A stretch of DNA of 29,955 bases from Candidatus Multiplicimicrobium inquinatum (GCA_002344825.1 DDUN01000081.1:1-29955); one strand, 5' to 3'. Shown: positions 1 to 9,862, counted from the stretch's first letter. Notes: generated by a model not told the origin, from the letters alone. Program-made: numbers and translations.

Positions 1-3000
1 ACGAATGATATTACGAACGAAGTTCATGCTTACGTTGACGGTGCGACAGTTGAATCGAACGGAAACAGCGTTGAAGTCAAAGCTACCGAAAAAGCCACAA
101 TTGAAACTGTTTCGGTCGGCGGCGCATTCGCGGGTTCTAACTCTCTCGGCGGCTCGGTTTCCTTAAATGATATCGACAATTCAACCAAAGCTTATGTGAA
201 CACACCTGCAACTGCGGGCGCAACGACATCGGTTGTGAAGAGTAGCCTTGATATTTTGATTCAGGCTGAAGACACATCTAAAATTCAGGCTTTCGCAGGC
301 CAGGTCGGCGGCGCGGGTTCGACGGCTGTGGCCGGCGCGGTTGCAACGAACGATATTTCGAATGACACTTATGCATTCGGCGAAAATTCCGATCTTACCG
401 CGACGACGGGTTATGTTGCCGTTAAGAGCACGAACGATTCGACGATTGAAACTTTTGCGATTGCCGGCGGTACCGCGGGTTCGGCATCCATTGCGGGCTC
501 CGTTGCGATCAACACGATTGCGAATGACACACGCGCTTATCTGTCGGGTACTCACACGACTGCGGATGATGCGGTTGTCATCGTAGCCAAAGCCAAGAGC
601 GTTGTTCAGACACTTGGCGGGGTTCTCTCAGGCGGCGGTACGGCAGGTATCGGCGGTACGATTGTTTTAAATACGGTTGATAATATTACGAAAGCCTTTG
701 TCAGTAAAAGCAGCACACGCGACTCTGTCGTTAAAGCGAAGGGCATGGACGCAGGCACGATCTCCAAAGCTGACGGCACCACAGGTACAGACACTGTAAA
801 CGGTTTGGCCGTTGTTGCCGAATCGATTGATGACATCGACACGAAGTCCGCGACTCTCGCGGTGGGCGGCACGGGTTCCGTCGCTGCGACCGTGACTGTC
901 AATCTTGTTGAAAACGATACACAGGCTTATATCGAAGACACTGAAGTGAATAACAGCATGACTTCGGATTCCGATCAGTCCATCAAAGTCCGCGCTTACA
1001 GCGGCAGCGACGTTGACATGAAGGGCGGCGGACTTTCTGCGGGCGGCGCGGCCGGTATCGGCGCGACGGTTGATAAGACTACGATCGCAAATACGACAAA
1101 AGCTTATATTAAGGGCAATACTTTAAAAGCCGAGAACGGCGTTGAAGTAAAATCGACCACCGATGAAAAAGTAAATTCGATTATCGCTTCGGGCGGTATC
1201 AGCGGAACAGCTGCGGTTACGGGTTCCGTCGCGGTTGTTGATATCGATTCAACGAATGAAGCTTATATCGAAAACGCATCGGTTGACGCTAAAGGCGATA
1301 TCAAGGTTCTCGCTGAAGATGATGTGGATGTTGATGCCTATGCCGGCAGTCTTTCCATCGGCGGCGTCGCGGGCGCGGGTGCTTCGGTTGTTGTAACGAA
1401 TGTTGAAAATGACACGACTGCGCGCATTACTGATTCTAAAACGAATGCGACCGGTGTTACTGAAGTGAATGCTGACTCGAACACCGATGTCACTGCTTAT
1501 ACGGCGTCGGGCAATCTCGGCGGTTACGCGGGTGTGGGCGGAGCGGTTACGGTCAACACCATTGCGACAACGACGCAGGCTTTTGTTAATGAAGCTTCGG
1601 GTACGACTGAAATCAACGAAAGCTCGACTTACGCCGGAGCAGGCCAGGACGTGAAGGTTATCGCCAAAGATGTGACCAAGCTCAACGCCAAAGACGGAAG
1701 TATTTCCGGCGGAGTGGGTGTGGGTTTCGGTGCCTCGATTGACGTGGGTACCGTGCGTAATACGACGACCGCTTCCATCGGCGATAATACCAAAGTTTCA
1801 GCCGACCGCGATGTGCTTGTTCAGGCTTCTTCCAATAAAGACATTGATTCCGTAACTGTCGCTGCCGCGGGCGGCGCAGGTATGGGCGTTGCAGGTTCCG
1901 TTTCCATTATTAATGTAGGCAGCGCGATCTCAGGCGAGGGCAGTACTGCCGCCGCGAGCACTTCCAGCTTCACGAATGACGCAATCGGCAGTGCGAATGG
2001 CTCGCTCGCGGGTTCTTCTGATGCAGCGAATGCGGCCAATGCGAAAATTAACGCACAGGGATCACCAAGCGTTTCAGATGAATTTAATACTGCTGCGAAT
2101 GTAACTCATTCCACTACTGCTTCAATCGGTTCAAGTGCAGTTGTTGATGCAGGCGGAGATATCACTGTTGATGCCGACGATGTAACTGAAGTTGATGTGA
2201 TTGCAGGTGCTGTGGCCTTGGGCGGTTTCTACGGTGTGGGCGGCGCGGTTGCTCTCGTTAATTTGATGAGCCGTACAAACGCGACTGTCGGTTCCTCGGC
2301 CGATCTTTCTGCCGGTGATGACATCACCGTTGATGCGAAGGGGACCGTGAATGAATCGATTCTTCAGACCATCGCGGGTACCGCGGGGCAGATTTCGCTT
2401 GGTGCTGCGTTCGCAAAAATTCTTTCAGACAACGACGCAACGGCTTCAGTCGGCAACAACGCCAAGATCCGCAAAGCCGATCAGTTCCAAGTGCTTGCTG
2501 AAAATTATTCCAACATTCAGGCTGAATCTTACGGTGCCAGCGTCGGCGCAGGCGCAATCGGTGTTTCACTTGCTGAAGGCCGCGAAACCGGCACGGCCTC
2601 TGCTTCTTTAGGAAGCGGTGTTGACGTAGCTGATGAAGCGAATAGCAAAACTGTTAACGATGTTCTTGTTCAGGCAAAAGCTTCGAATTATGTTCAGGGT
2701 TACGCTGTGGCCGCAGCGGGCGGAATTATTTCCGGTACCGGCTCTTCCGCAACTGCAAAAGCCAATGCAAATACTTCCGCAACAATCGGTTCGGGTTCCG
2801 ACATTGATGCTGAAAACGACATCACAGTTAAATCTTATTCACGTAACAATGCGGATGCCGATGCGCTCGGTGTCGCAATCGGCGGTTTGACCGTTGGTGT
2901 GGCGCTTTCTTATGCAGAAACCGCGCCGAATGTCACAGCCTCAGTGAATGACTCCGCTTCGGGTTCAGGCTCAACTCTCAACGCAAAGCGCGATGTTATC

Positions 3001-6000
3001 GTTATCGCTGATTCGGATGAAAATGCGGATGCTTATTCTCGGTCCGCTGCCGGCGGTATTATTTCAGGCAACGGTTCTGACGCAGATTCCCGCACGGCGC
3101 CGACAGTCAAAGCTTTCCTCGGTAATAACAATGAAGTGGACGCGGGACGGGATGCGCTCGTTAAGGCTTTCTCAATTACATTTTCTCAGGCACAGGCCGC
3201 CGGTGTTGCGGCGGGCGCGCTTTCAGTCGCAGCGTCTCTCGCTGACGCCGTGACAAGTGCAACGGTTCAGGCTCATACCGGACATAATTCAAAGATCCGC
3301 GCTAAGAACAACGCGAAGGTTGTTTCAACGGTTAACGTTGATGCCAACGGTACTTATCTTGATGACCGCACAAAAGCGAACTCCAATGCTTCCGCCGGCG
3401 CTCTTGTCGGCATTACGGGTACGAAGTCTACGGTGAATTCAACAATCAATTCGGGCGCATGGACTTCGACGGGGTCGCTTCTGAAAGGTGATAACGATTC
3501 CACTATTCAGGCAATCGCAAACAACGCAACTTATGCGAATGCATTAGGTAAAGCGGGCGGTCTCTTGGCCGGCGGTTATACCGGCACGGGCTCGACGCTG
3601 AATACGACTGCCGAAGCCATTGTTTATGGCACAGGCGCGGTTGAAGCGGGTAATATCGCTGCGGTAGGCTCACAGGCTGTTGCGGATTCTTACAGCAAAG
3701 CGGAAGGCGGCGCGGGCCAGGATATCGGCGGCGCGCTCGAAGCTCTCTTTACCGGTAATTTCTCGGCGGCGGACATTCCGTCGATTGCGACCATTGCCGG
3801 AACTTCGGTAACGACGAATGTTAATACGCTTGCCAACACGCGCACTGAAACAGGTTCAAGCGTTAAGGGCGGTAATGAATCGACCGTCAGCTCGCATGCC
3901 GTTTCACGTGTGACCGCGGACTCTTATATGTCTTCGACCGGTGTTTTTGTCGCGGACGCAGTTGCGGGTACGGACGTCTATGTGGATTCCGACGCATATA
4001 CCACCGTCGGCGGCAAAGTTGAATCGAAGGATGTAAAAATTCTTGCTCAGAACAACATCGACATTAATGCGAAAGCGCAGGCTGATGTGCACGCAGACAT
4101 TGCGGCCGCTTTTGGTACCGCTGTGGCACGTGTGCGCGTGGGTGATTCGGGCGATCATGCTGAAGCGAAGGTTACGCTGACTTCGACATCGGAAATTTTC
4201 GGCGCAGAAAAAGTTTTGATTCAAGCGCTGAACTTTCAGCAGACCGGTAACCTGATGGTGAAAGCGGTTGTGAAGGCTTATGGTACGTTTACAGCCACAG
4301 CTTCTACGCTGGCTGACGGAACCGCGTATGTAAATTCAAAAATCCAGCAGGATGACGGCTCTACGATTACGACCGGCGAGCTCACCGGAACGGTCAACAC
4401 GACTTATCAGATGGAGCGTCTTTCCGAACCGACCGCCGACACGATTGTGACGAAAGTTATCGAGGTTGCGCGTACGGTTGTCAGAGAGGTTTGCACATGG
4501 TTGCCGTGGCCGTTGGACGCTCTGTGTGACTACGTAACAGAAGTTGTTTTTGACCTTGTTACGGTAATAGACGGCAGTACTGAAAATTCTGATATCGGCG
4601 GTTCAGGCATTGTCACGGGCGACAACATCCATATGAACGGTGATATTTACAATATTGGCGGCAATGACCGCCAAGTTATTATCAATGCCGACGGAAGTAT
4701 CATCGGCGGCACGGGGACGATCTCCGGCAATGATGTGATTCTCGGCGATATTCAGAACGATGCGAAATCCAAGATCCGCTTCAACGCTGAGAAGGGTTCG
4801 ATTACCGGTACGGCGACCATCCATTTGGATAAAGTCCTTGAGAAAGTCGAGATCATTAATAACTCGAATTACAATCTTGTGGTCGGTAAAGTCGATATGA
4901 TCTCGAATAACGGCGGAGAACCGGATGTGATTTATAACTCGCCGAATGCAACGCGTTACACCATCGAATCAAACAGCGGCCCGTCCGGCTTGTTTATCGA
5001 TGGCAACGGACTGGGCGACATCCGATTTACGCAGGCGATCAGAAACAACACCGCGGATTTTACGTTCACGAACGAAGGCGGCGATATCATCGCTTCGGAC
5101 AACAACGTTGCGTTTGATGGATATCATTTCAGCCTGCGCGCGGACAACGGCAATCTGGGTTCAGCGTCACAGCGTTTGAATTTCAATTTGTTCAAATCTA
5201 AGACCTTGCCCGATAGCACGGCGCTTAACACTGACGATGCTTCGCTCTCCGCATTTTCTTACGGCGATATGTTTTTAAGTATCGATAGCATTCAGACCGA
5301 ATTTGCCCAGTACAATGCGGCGACAGCTTCGATCAGCGGATTTCAAATCGGAGATCTGACGGCTTTTGGAAACATCGACGTGAAATTGAATCAGGGCGAT
5401 CTTTACAGTATTTATGATGATCCGGCCTGTCCGACTTGCAGTGACCTGAAAATCAACGCTGCGCCGACGACTTATAACTTGAATAATGTCACAGCCGGAA
5501 AGGATATCGATTTCGATATCGCTTCGGGCGCCAAGGCGACTTTGGACGGAACGATGCAGAGCGGTTATGAAGATATTTCTTTTGATATCGATGCAGCCGG
5601 AAATACTTCTTCAAATCTGTTCAATCATGAAGTTCTTCCGCGTAACGGTAATAAAATCGTGATCAAAGACATCGAACAGGGCGGCGGCCATATCGGCATT
5701 ACCGGTACGATCGACGGTTCGGGTACGATGAAAGCGCTCGACGGCTACAGCCGTTTGACGATCAATAATGATTCCGGTCTTGACCTCGAAATCAACGATC
5801 TTGATCTCGATACCCGCATCAACGAAAACATTACGATCAACGGTGATACGGATGTCACTTCGAATGAATACGGCACAATTCAAGTGCAGAATATCGGTTA
5901 CGGCACGGGCGCAATCACGGTGAATAACACCAGCGGCGGCAACGTACTTTTGACCGGCGAAGTAAAAAATGCTTCCGGCACGACCACGATTGATACGACC

Positions 6001-8211
6001 TCGGGCAGCATTCAGAACACGGATTCAGATCAGCTTTTGAAAGCCAAGGATCTCGTGTTGAAAGCAACGAGCGGTATCGGCAGCGGCAATCCGCTGAATA
6101 CAGCCGCTGAAAACCTCGACGCGGTGAACACTGCTTCGGGCAATATCGACATTCTTGAAATCGCCGCGGGCGGCGATCTCGGTATTAACCGTATCGACCA
6201 GCAGGGCGCAGGCGATGTGCATGTTAAAACCGAAGACGGTTCTTTGACTGTAAATGCGAATCAATCGGGTGTTTCCGCAACGAGCGGAACGGTTCTTCTT
6301 GAAGCTGAAGACACGGATAATTCCGGTAGTGATTTGAATGTGAATGATACTGTGGCTACAACTTCGGGCAGTATCACGATGAAATCCGCACGTGATGTAA
6401 GTTTTAGCGCTGAGGGCGATGTAACGACAACTTCAGGTAATATCGAAGCCGATGCGGGTCGTGATTTTACGCAGGCTGACGGCGCTGTTCTCAGCACCAC
6501 TTCAGGTGTCGTGAATATCGACGCAGTCCGTGATGTCGCGTTGGGATCAGTTCAGAGTGATTCAGCGGCGGCGGACGCAGTGATCATCCGCGCGCAACAA
6601 GGTGAAATTCGTGATAACGGTGATACCGATTCCGATATTATCGCGCGTAGCGGAACAACGACTTTGATCGCGAAGTCGGGCATCGGCAGTAATAACGCGC
6701 TTGATACGCGCATGCTGAATGTTTCGGGTGTGACAGATTCCGGCAATATCCAAGTTGATAATACCGGTGGCCTCACGATTGTGGATGCTAACGGCGTAAC
6801 CGGTTTGAGCATTACGGACAACGCTGATGCGAACGCGGGTGAGTTTATTACCGTTCGCACATTCAGTCCTTTGACGGTTTCAGCGGGCGCTCCCGTCATC
6901 AATAATGCCGGCGGCGACATCAATCTTAACGCGCTTGGAAATCTTGCGGCTGACGATTTGACATTGAATGACAATGTTCTTACAAGCGGCGGTAACGGGA
7001 ATGTTCTTTTAACCGCGGGTGACACGATCACGATCGCAGACGGTGTGATTGTGGGCGCGCAGGGCAGTGGTAACGTTACTTTGGCCTCAGGCGAAGATTT
7101 TACCGACGGTCTTTTGAACCAAGACGGTAATACGGGTATCGGCGGTGGTGATATCGTCATGGGCGGAACCGCGAAAGCTCAAACGGAATCCGGAAATATT
7201 TTGGCCGACGCGGCGGATGATTTTCTTGTGGGTATTTTGGACGCGGATTCCGATGCGGACGATATTCGCGGCGATGTCACGACTTTCTCCCGTACAGGCT
7301 CAACCCTGGACACGAACGGTCCCGATTTAAATATTATCGCGGATGATCTTGTGATGACTTCCGGTGGAACAATTGGTATTTCAGGCGATCCGATTGAAAC
7401 CAAGGCGAATACTTTGACCGCGAATTCAATCGGTTCCATGTTCTTTTTCAATATCGGAAGTGTGATTGCTAATTTGGTTTCACGCGACGGAAGCATTGAT
7501 TTGGGCGCGACCGAGGACATTATTCTTGGCGGAGCTCACGCGGCCAGCGGACAAGTGATTCTCTCGGCGGGAAGATCCATTTTATCGCAATCATCAACTC
7601 CGACGCATATCACGGCAAGTGATGTTGTGCGCCTGAGCGCGGGGAATGTGGTCGGAACCGGAGACCGTCCGATTAATGTTCAGATGAATAATCCCGGAAC
7701 CTTGTTTTTGAGCGCGGGTGGAAAAGCATCCAATGGTTTGTCAGCGAATGTTCGCAGCAATATTTCACCGTTGAGCATTGAAATTCTTGGCACACCTCCG
7801 GGATTAGCTTTGTTGAATGGGATCGCGGTCGGCGGGGCAACCTTGCCGCTTCTGATCAGCTCTAATTCCGGCCTCTATTCCGCGCCATTGCCTTTAAGCT
7901 TTAAAGCGGCCGGTAAGCTGAATTTCTTTTATAACGCTGATTTCCCCGGCATTTTCAACGCAAATGAATGGAGCAATCCGGCTCAGGGTACGATTGATAC
8001 AACCCAGATGGATCAATTGCCGTTGGGTGGTTTCACGCTTCTTCCGAGCGAGGTCACAATTCCTCAGCCGGCTTCAAGCGAAGAGCAAAAACAAAAAGAA
8101 ATCGAAGAAGTACAAAAGCAATTGGGTGTTCAGCCTCCGAGCACGGTTGCCATTCCCGAACCTGCGGTGCCGCAGACTTCAGTTCCCGAACAGCAAACCA
8201 CAAGTATTTAA
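1..8211 (+). CDS. Giant repeat-built filamentous adhesin (FHA/LktA-like), 5' end outside window
   Basis: The reading frame is open from base 1, so at least 2,736 residues lie here and the start is upstream; the first in-window start-like codon (GTG 196) is not a real start. Codons 1 to about 1440 hold a divergent Gly/Ala/Asp-rich repeat of roughly 53 residues, each with a GGxxGxGAxVxV-like stretch, a motif like NDTxAYI, and an acidic xVxVxA strand. Codons about 1475-1515 form a Trp/Pro/Cys linker (CTWLPWPLDALC at 1498-1509). After it come shorter beta-helix repeats typical of filamentous haemagglutinin, including regular 23-residue TTSG units near 6358-6565. The tail (8040-8208) is a short charged helix (EEQKQKEIEEVQKQL) and a Pro/Ser/Thr-rich end. 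There is no C-terminal autotransporter barrel, sortase signal or membrane segment. I infer a secreted surface filament, perhaps exported by a two-partner route; the N-terminal secretion signals are not visible. Substrate or target is unknown. Confidence 0.85.
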   Translation, partial: TNDITNEVHAYVDGATVESNGNSVEVKATEKATIETVSVGGAFAGSNSLGGSVSLNDIDNSTKAYVNTPATAGATTSVVKSSLDILIQAEDTSKIQAFAGQVGGAGSTAVAGAVATNDISNDTYAFGENSDLTATTGYVAVKSTNDSTIETFAIAGGTAGSASIAGSVAINTIANDTRAYLSGTHTTADDAVVIVAKAKSVVQTLGGVLSGGGTAGIGGTIVLNTVDNITKAFVSKSSTRDSVVKAKGMDAGTISKADGTTGTDTVNGLAVVAESIDDIDTKSATLAVGGTGSVAATVTVNLVENDTQAYIEDTEVNNSMTSDSDQSIKVRAYSGSDVDMKGGGLSAGGAAGIGATVDKTTIANTTKAYIKGNTLKAENGVEVKSTTDEKVNSIIASGGISGTAAVTGSVAVVDIDSTNEAYIENASVDAKGDIKVLAEDDVDVDAYAGSLSIGGVAGAGASVVVTNVENDTTARITDSKTNATGVTEVNADSNTDVTAYTASGNLGGYAGVGGAVTVNTIATTTQAFVNEASGTTEINESSTYAGAGQDVKVIAKDVTKLNAKDGSISGGVGVGFGASIDVGTVRNTTTASIGDNTKVSADRDVLVQASSNKDIDSVTVAAAGGAGMGVAGSVSIINVGSAISGEGSTAAASTSSFTNDAIGSANGSLAGSSDAANAANAKINAQGSPSVSDEFNTAANVTHSTTASIGSSAVVDAGGDITVDADDVTEVDVIAGAVALGGFYGVGGAVALVNLMSRTNATVGSSADLSAGDDITVDAKGTVNESILQTIAGTAGQISLGAAFAKILSDNDATASVGNNAKIRKADQFQVLAENYSNIQAESYGASVGAGAIGVSLAEGRETGTASASLGSGVDVADEANSKTVNDVLVQAKASNYVQGYAVAAAGGIISGTGSSATAKANANTSATIGSGSDIDAENDITVKSYSRNNADADALGVAIGGLTVGVALSYAETAPNVTASVNDSASGSGSTLNAKRDVIVIADSDENADAYSRSAAGGIISGNGSDADSRTAPTVKAFLGNNNEVDAGRDALVKAFSITFSQAQAAGVAAGALSVAASLADAVTSATVQAHTGHNSKIRAKNNAKVVSTVNVDANGTYLDDRTKANSNASAGALVGITGTKSTVNSTINSGAWTSTGSLLKGDNDSTIQAIANNATYANALGKAGGLLAGGYTGTGSTLNTTAEAIVYGTGAVEAGNIAAVGSQAVADSYSKAEGGAGQDIGGALEALFTGNFSAADIPSIATIAGTSVTTNVNTLANTRTETGSSVKGGNESTVSSHAVSRVTADSYMSSTGVFVADAVAGTDVYVDSDAYTTVGGKVESKDVKILAQNNIDINAKAQADVHADIAAAFGTAVARVRVGDSGDHAEAKVTLTSTSEIFGAEKVLIQALNFQQTGNLMVKAVVKAYGTFTATASTLADGTAYVNSKIQQDDGSTITTGELTGTVNTTYQMERLSEPTADTIVTKVIEVARTVVREVCTWLPWPLDALCDYVTEVVFDLVTVIDGSTENSDIGGSGIVTGDNIHMNGDIYNIGGNDRQVIINADGSIIGGTGTISGNDVILGDIQNDAKSKIRFNAEKGSITGTATIHLDKVLEKVEIINNSNYNLVVGKVDMISNNGGEPDVIYNSPNATRYTIESNSGPSGLFIDGNGLGDIRFTQAIRNNTADFTFTNEGGDIIASDNNVAFDGYHFSLRADNGNLGSASQRLNFNLFKSKTLPDSTALNTDDASLSAFSYGDMFLSIDSIQTEFAQYNAATASISGFQIGDLTAFGNIDVKLNQGDLYSIYDDPACPTCSDLKINAAPTTYNLNNVTAGKDIDFDIASGAKATLDGTMQSGYEDISFDIDAAGNTSSNLFNHEVLPRNGNKIVIKDIEQGGGHIGITGTIDGSGTMKALDGYSRLTINNDSGLDLEINDLDLDTRINENITINGDTDVTSNEYGTIQVQNIGYGTGAITVNNTSGGNVLLTGEVKNASGTTTIDTTSGSIQNTDSDQLLKAKDLVLKATSGIGSGNPLNTAAENLDAVNTASGNIDILEIAAGGDLGINRIDQQGAGDVHVKTEDGSLTVNANQSGVSATSGTVLLEAEDTDNSGSDLNVNDTVATTSGSITMKSARDVSFSAEGDVTTTSGNIEADAGRDFTQADGAVLSTTSGVVNIDAVRDVALGSVQSDSAAADAVIIRAQQGEIRDNGDTDSDIIARSGTTTLIAKSGIGSNNALDTRMLNVSGVTDSGNIQVDNTGGLTIVDANGVTGLSITDNADANAGEFITVRTFSPLTVSAGAPVINNAGGDINLNALGNLAADDLTLNDNVLTSGGNGNVLLTAGDTITIADGVIVGAQGSGNVTLASGEDFTDGLLNQDGNTGIGGGDIVMGGTAKAQTESGNILADAADDFLVGILDADSDADDIRGDVTTFSRTGSTLDTNGPDLNIIADDLVMTSGGTIGISGDPIETKANTLTANSIGSMFFFNIGSVIANLVSRDGSIDLGATEDIILGGAHAASGQVILSAGRSILSQSSTPTHITASDVVRLSAGNVVGTGDRPINVQMNNPGTLFLSAGGKASNGLSANVRSNISPLSIEILGTPPGLALLNGIAVGGATLPLLISSNSGLYSAPLPLSFKAAGKLNFFYNADFPGIFNANEWSNPAQGTIDTTQMDQLPLGGFTLLPSEVTIPQPASSEEQKQKEIEEVQKQLGVQPPSTVAIPEPAVPQTSVPEQQTTSI

Positions 8212-8218
8212 TACCTTC

Positions 8219-8259
8219 AGGCAGGGATTCTTACGGGAATCCCTGCCTTTTTGTTTTTC
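8219..8259 (+). terminator. Intrinsic terminator of the giant adhesin gene
   Basis: A perfect 12-bp stem pairs AGGCAGGGATTC (8219-8230) with GAATCCCTGCCT (8237-8248) around a 6-nt loop, and a T-rich run follows to 8258. It starts 8 nt after the TAA of the giant gene, so transcription of that gene probably stops here and lysS needs its own promoter. Confidence 0.93.
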
Positions 8260-8300
8260 TGCCCAGGAAATTTCATTTTCCCGCCTCCGACCGCATGGCA

Positions 8301-8306
8301 TATAAT
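8301..8306 (+). promoter_or_regulatory. Candidate -10 box of the lysS promoter
   Basis: A perfect TATAAT lies between the upstream terminator and lysS, 38 nt before its ATG. The matching -35 is weak: the region around 8276-8283 (TTTTCCCG) has no good TTGACA. Position supports a promoter; the sequence of the -35 does not. Confidence 0.45.
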
Positions 8307-8343
8307 ACCCGCTTCCCGAAATCATAATTTATAAGAGGTGAGC

Positions 8344-9771
8344 ATGGACGCAGCAGCAAGAGAATATGGACAGCGTTTTTTACCCAAAGATTCCATCGCG
8401 GCGATTCGCGCTGCTTTTGAAGCGGGCAAAAAAGTCAAAATCGCGGGACGCGTGATGACGATCCGCATCATGGGCAAAAGTATTTTTGCGGACGTGAAAG
8501 ACCAAGACGGCCGCATTCAAATTTACGCCAAGCAAGATACTTTGGGTGATGAAGCTTTCACGCATTTGAAGCATTTTAAGCTGGGCGATATCATTGGGCT
8601 CGAAGGCGAACTTTTCACCTCCAAAATGGGTGAGATGACGGTCAAAGTTGAATCTTATCAGCGCCTGTCTTCGATTGTGCGTCCGATGCCCGAAAAATGG
8701 CATGGTCTCAAGGACGTTGAAACCCGCTATCGCCAGCGTTATGTTGATTTGATGGTGAACGACGATGTTCGCAAGGTGTTTCAAACGCGCAGTCTCATTA
8801 TGCGTGAAATCCGCAAGTTCCTCGACGCGCAGGATTTTATGGAAGTTGAAACGCCGATGATGCAGCCGCTTGCCGGCGGTGCGCGCGCAAGACCCTTTAA
8901 AACTTTTCACAACACGCTTGAGATGGAACTTTATATGCGCATCGCGCCGGAGCTTTATCTTAAACGCCTGCTTGTCGGTGGTTTTGAAAAAGTGTATGAA
9001 ATAAACCGTAATTTCCGTAACGAGGGGATTTCGGTACGCCATAATCCCGAGTTCACCATGATGGAGCTTTATCAGGCATACGCGGATTATCATGACATGA
9101 TGGATATTACCGAATCGCTGGTGCACCATCTCGTAATGAAAATTCACGGGAAAGACGAAATTCCTTTTGGTGATAAAACTTTGAATTTTGCCCGTCCATG
9201 GAAGCGTATTTCTTTTTACGGAGCGATTCAGGAAGCCACCGGCATTGATTTGAAGAATTCAAATCTTTCGGTGCATGAGAACGCCAAAAAAATCGGCTTG
9301 AAACTGGATCCAAAAATGGAAGAAGTCGATGTGCTCGATGAAATTTTTTCCGAAACGGTTGAGAAGCATCTCATTAATCCGACTTTCATTATTGATTACC
9401 CGACAGCGATGTCGCCTTTGGCTAAAGGGCAAACCGAGGACCCGTCGCTTGTTTATCGATTTGAATTGTTTATCTCCAAGATGGAAATCGCGAATGCGTT
9501 TTCGGAATTGAACGATCCGTTTGTTCAACGCGAGCGGCTTGAGCAGCAAGCCACGGAAATCGGCGAGAACAAAGAAATCGACGAAGACTTCTTAACCGCG
9601 TTGGAATACGCCATGCCTCCGGCTGGCGGTCTCGGTATCGGCATCGATCGCTTGGTGATGCTGCTCACCAATCAGGAGTCGATCCGTGAAGTGATTTTAT
9701 TTCCGCTTCTGCGCGCCGAAAAGAAAGCCGCCGAAATCGCACCGGCGGCCGAAGAGCAAACCGAAATATAA
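8344..9771 (+). CDS. lysS: Class II lysyl-tRNA synthetase
   Basis: Charges tRNA-Lys with lysine in the cytoplasm. An N-terminal OB-fold anticodon-binding domain (about residues 35-130) precedes the class II catalytic core. Motif 1 is near EVETPMMQP, motif 2 holds FRNE (224-227) followed by RHNPEFTMME, and motif 3 is GLGIGIDR (429-436). At 475 residues it is slightly shorter than the usual 490-510. I chose ATG 8344 over the in-frame GTG 8338 because AAGAGGTGA (8332-8340) is a good Shine-Dalgarno for 8344 and overlaps the GTG. The gene has its own candidate -10 and is followed by a hairpin-containing gap before lolC. Confidence 0.96.
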   Translation: MDAAAREYGQRFLPKDSIAAIRAAFEAGKKVKIAGRVMTIRIMGKSIFADVKDQDGRIQIYAKQDTLGDEAFTHLKHFKLGDIIGLEGELFTSKMGEMTVKVESYQRLSSIVRPMPEKWHGLKDVETRYRQRYVDLMVNDDVRKVFQTRSLIMREIRKFLDAQDFMEVETPMMQPLAGGARARPFKTFHNTLEMELYMRIAPELYLKRLLVGGFEKVYEINRNFRNEGISVRHNPEFTMMELYQAYADYHDMMDITESLVHHLVMKIHGKDEIPFGDKTLNFARPWKRISFYGAIQEATGIDLKNSNLSVHENAKKIGLKLDPKMEEVDVLDEIFSETVEKHLINPTFIIDYPTAMSPLAKGQTEDPSLVYRFELFISKMEIANAFSELNDPFVQRERLEQQATEIGENKEIDEDFLTALEYAMPPAGGLGIGIDRLVMLLTNQESIREVILFPLLRAEKKAAEIAPAAEEQTEI

Positions 9772-9777
9772 ATCTAT

Positions 9778-9855
9778 GAACCAGGAACCAAGGACCAAGA
9801 ACCAGGCACCCATCTTGCGTCTTTTACTTCGTTCTTGGTTCCAGGTTCTTGGTGC
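9778..9855. repeat. Imperfect inverted repeat made of 7-nt units between lysS and lolC
   Basis: The left arm (9778-9802) and right arm (9831-9855) match as inverted copies at 20 of 25 positions, and two of the five mismatches would be G.T wobbles in RNA; the loop is 28 nt. The left side is built of heptamers: AACCAGG, AACCAAG, GACCAAG, AACCAGG (9779-9806). The right side has GTTCTTG, GTTCCAG, GTTCTTG (9831-9851). No T-run follows, so it is not a classical terminator. The right arm includes GGTG (9851-9854), the only Shine-Dalgarno-like sequence before lolC. Confidence 0.8.
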
Positions 9856-9862
9856 TTAAATT

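Noticed and set aside
6552..7160. 202-codon minus-strand open frame inside the giant gene
   Set aside because: It mirrors the repeat coding frame and is rich in Pro/Ser/Val as expected from the complement of Gly/Asp/Asn codons; no ribosome site or known domain.
8380..9147. 255-codon minus-strand open frame across lysS
   Set aside because: Composition (many His, Phe, Arg) is that of an antisense shadow, and the plus strand encodes an unmistakable LysRS.
9779..9851. CRISPR-like or tandem repeat array
   Set aside because: Units are only 7 nt, inverted rather than spaced direct repeats, and have no spacers.
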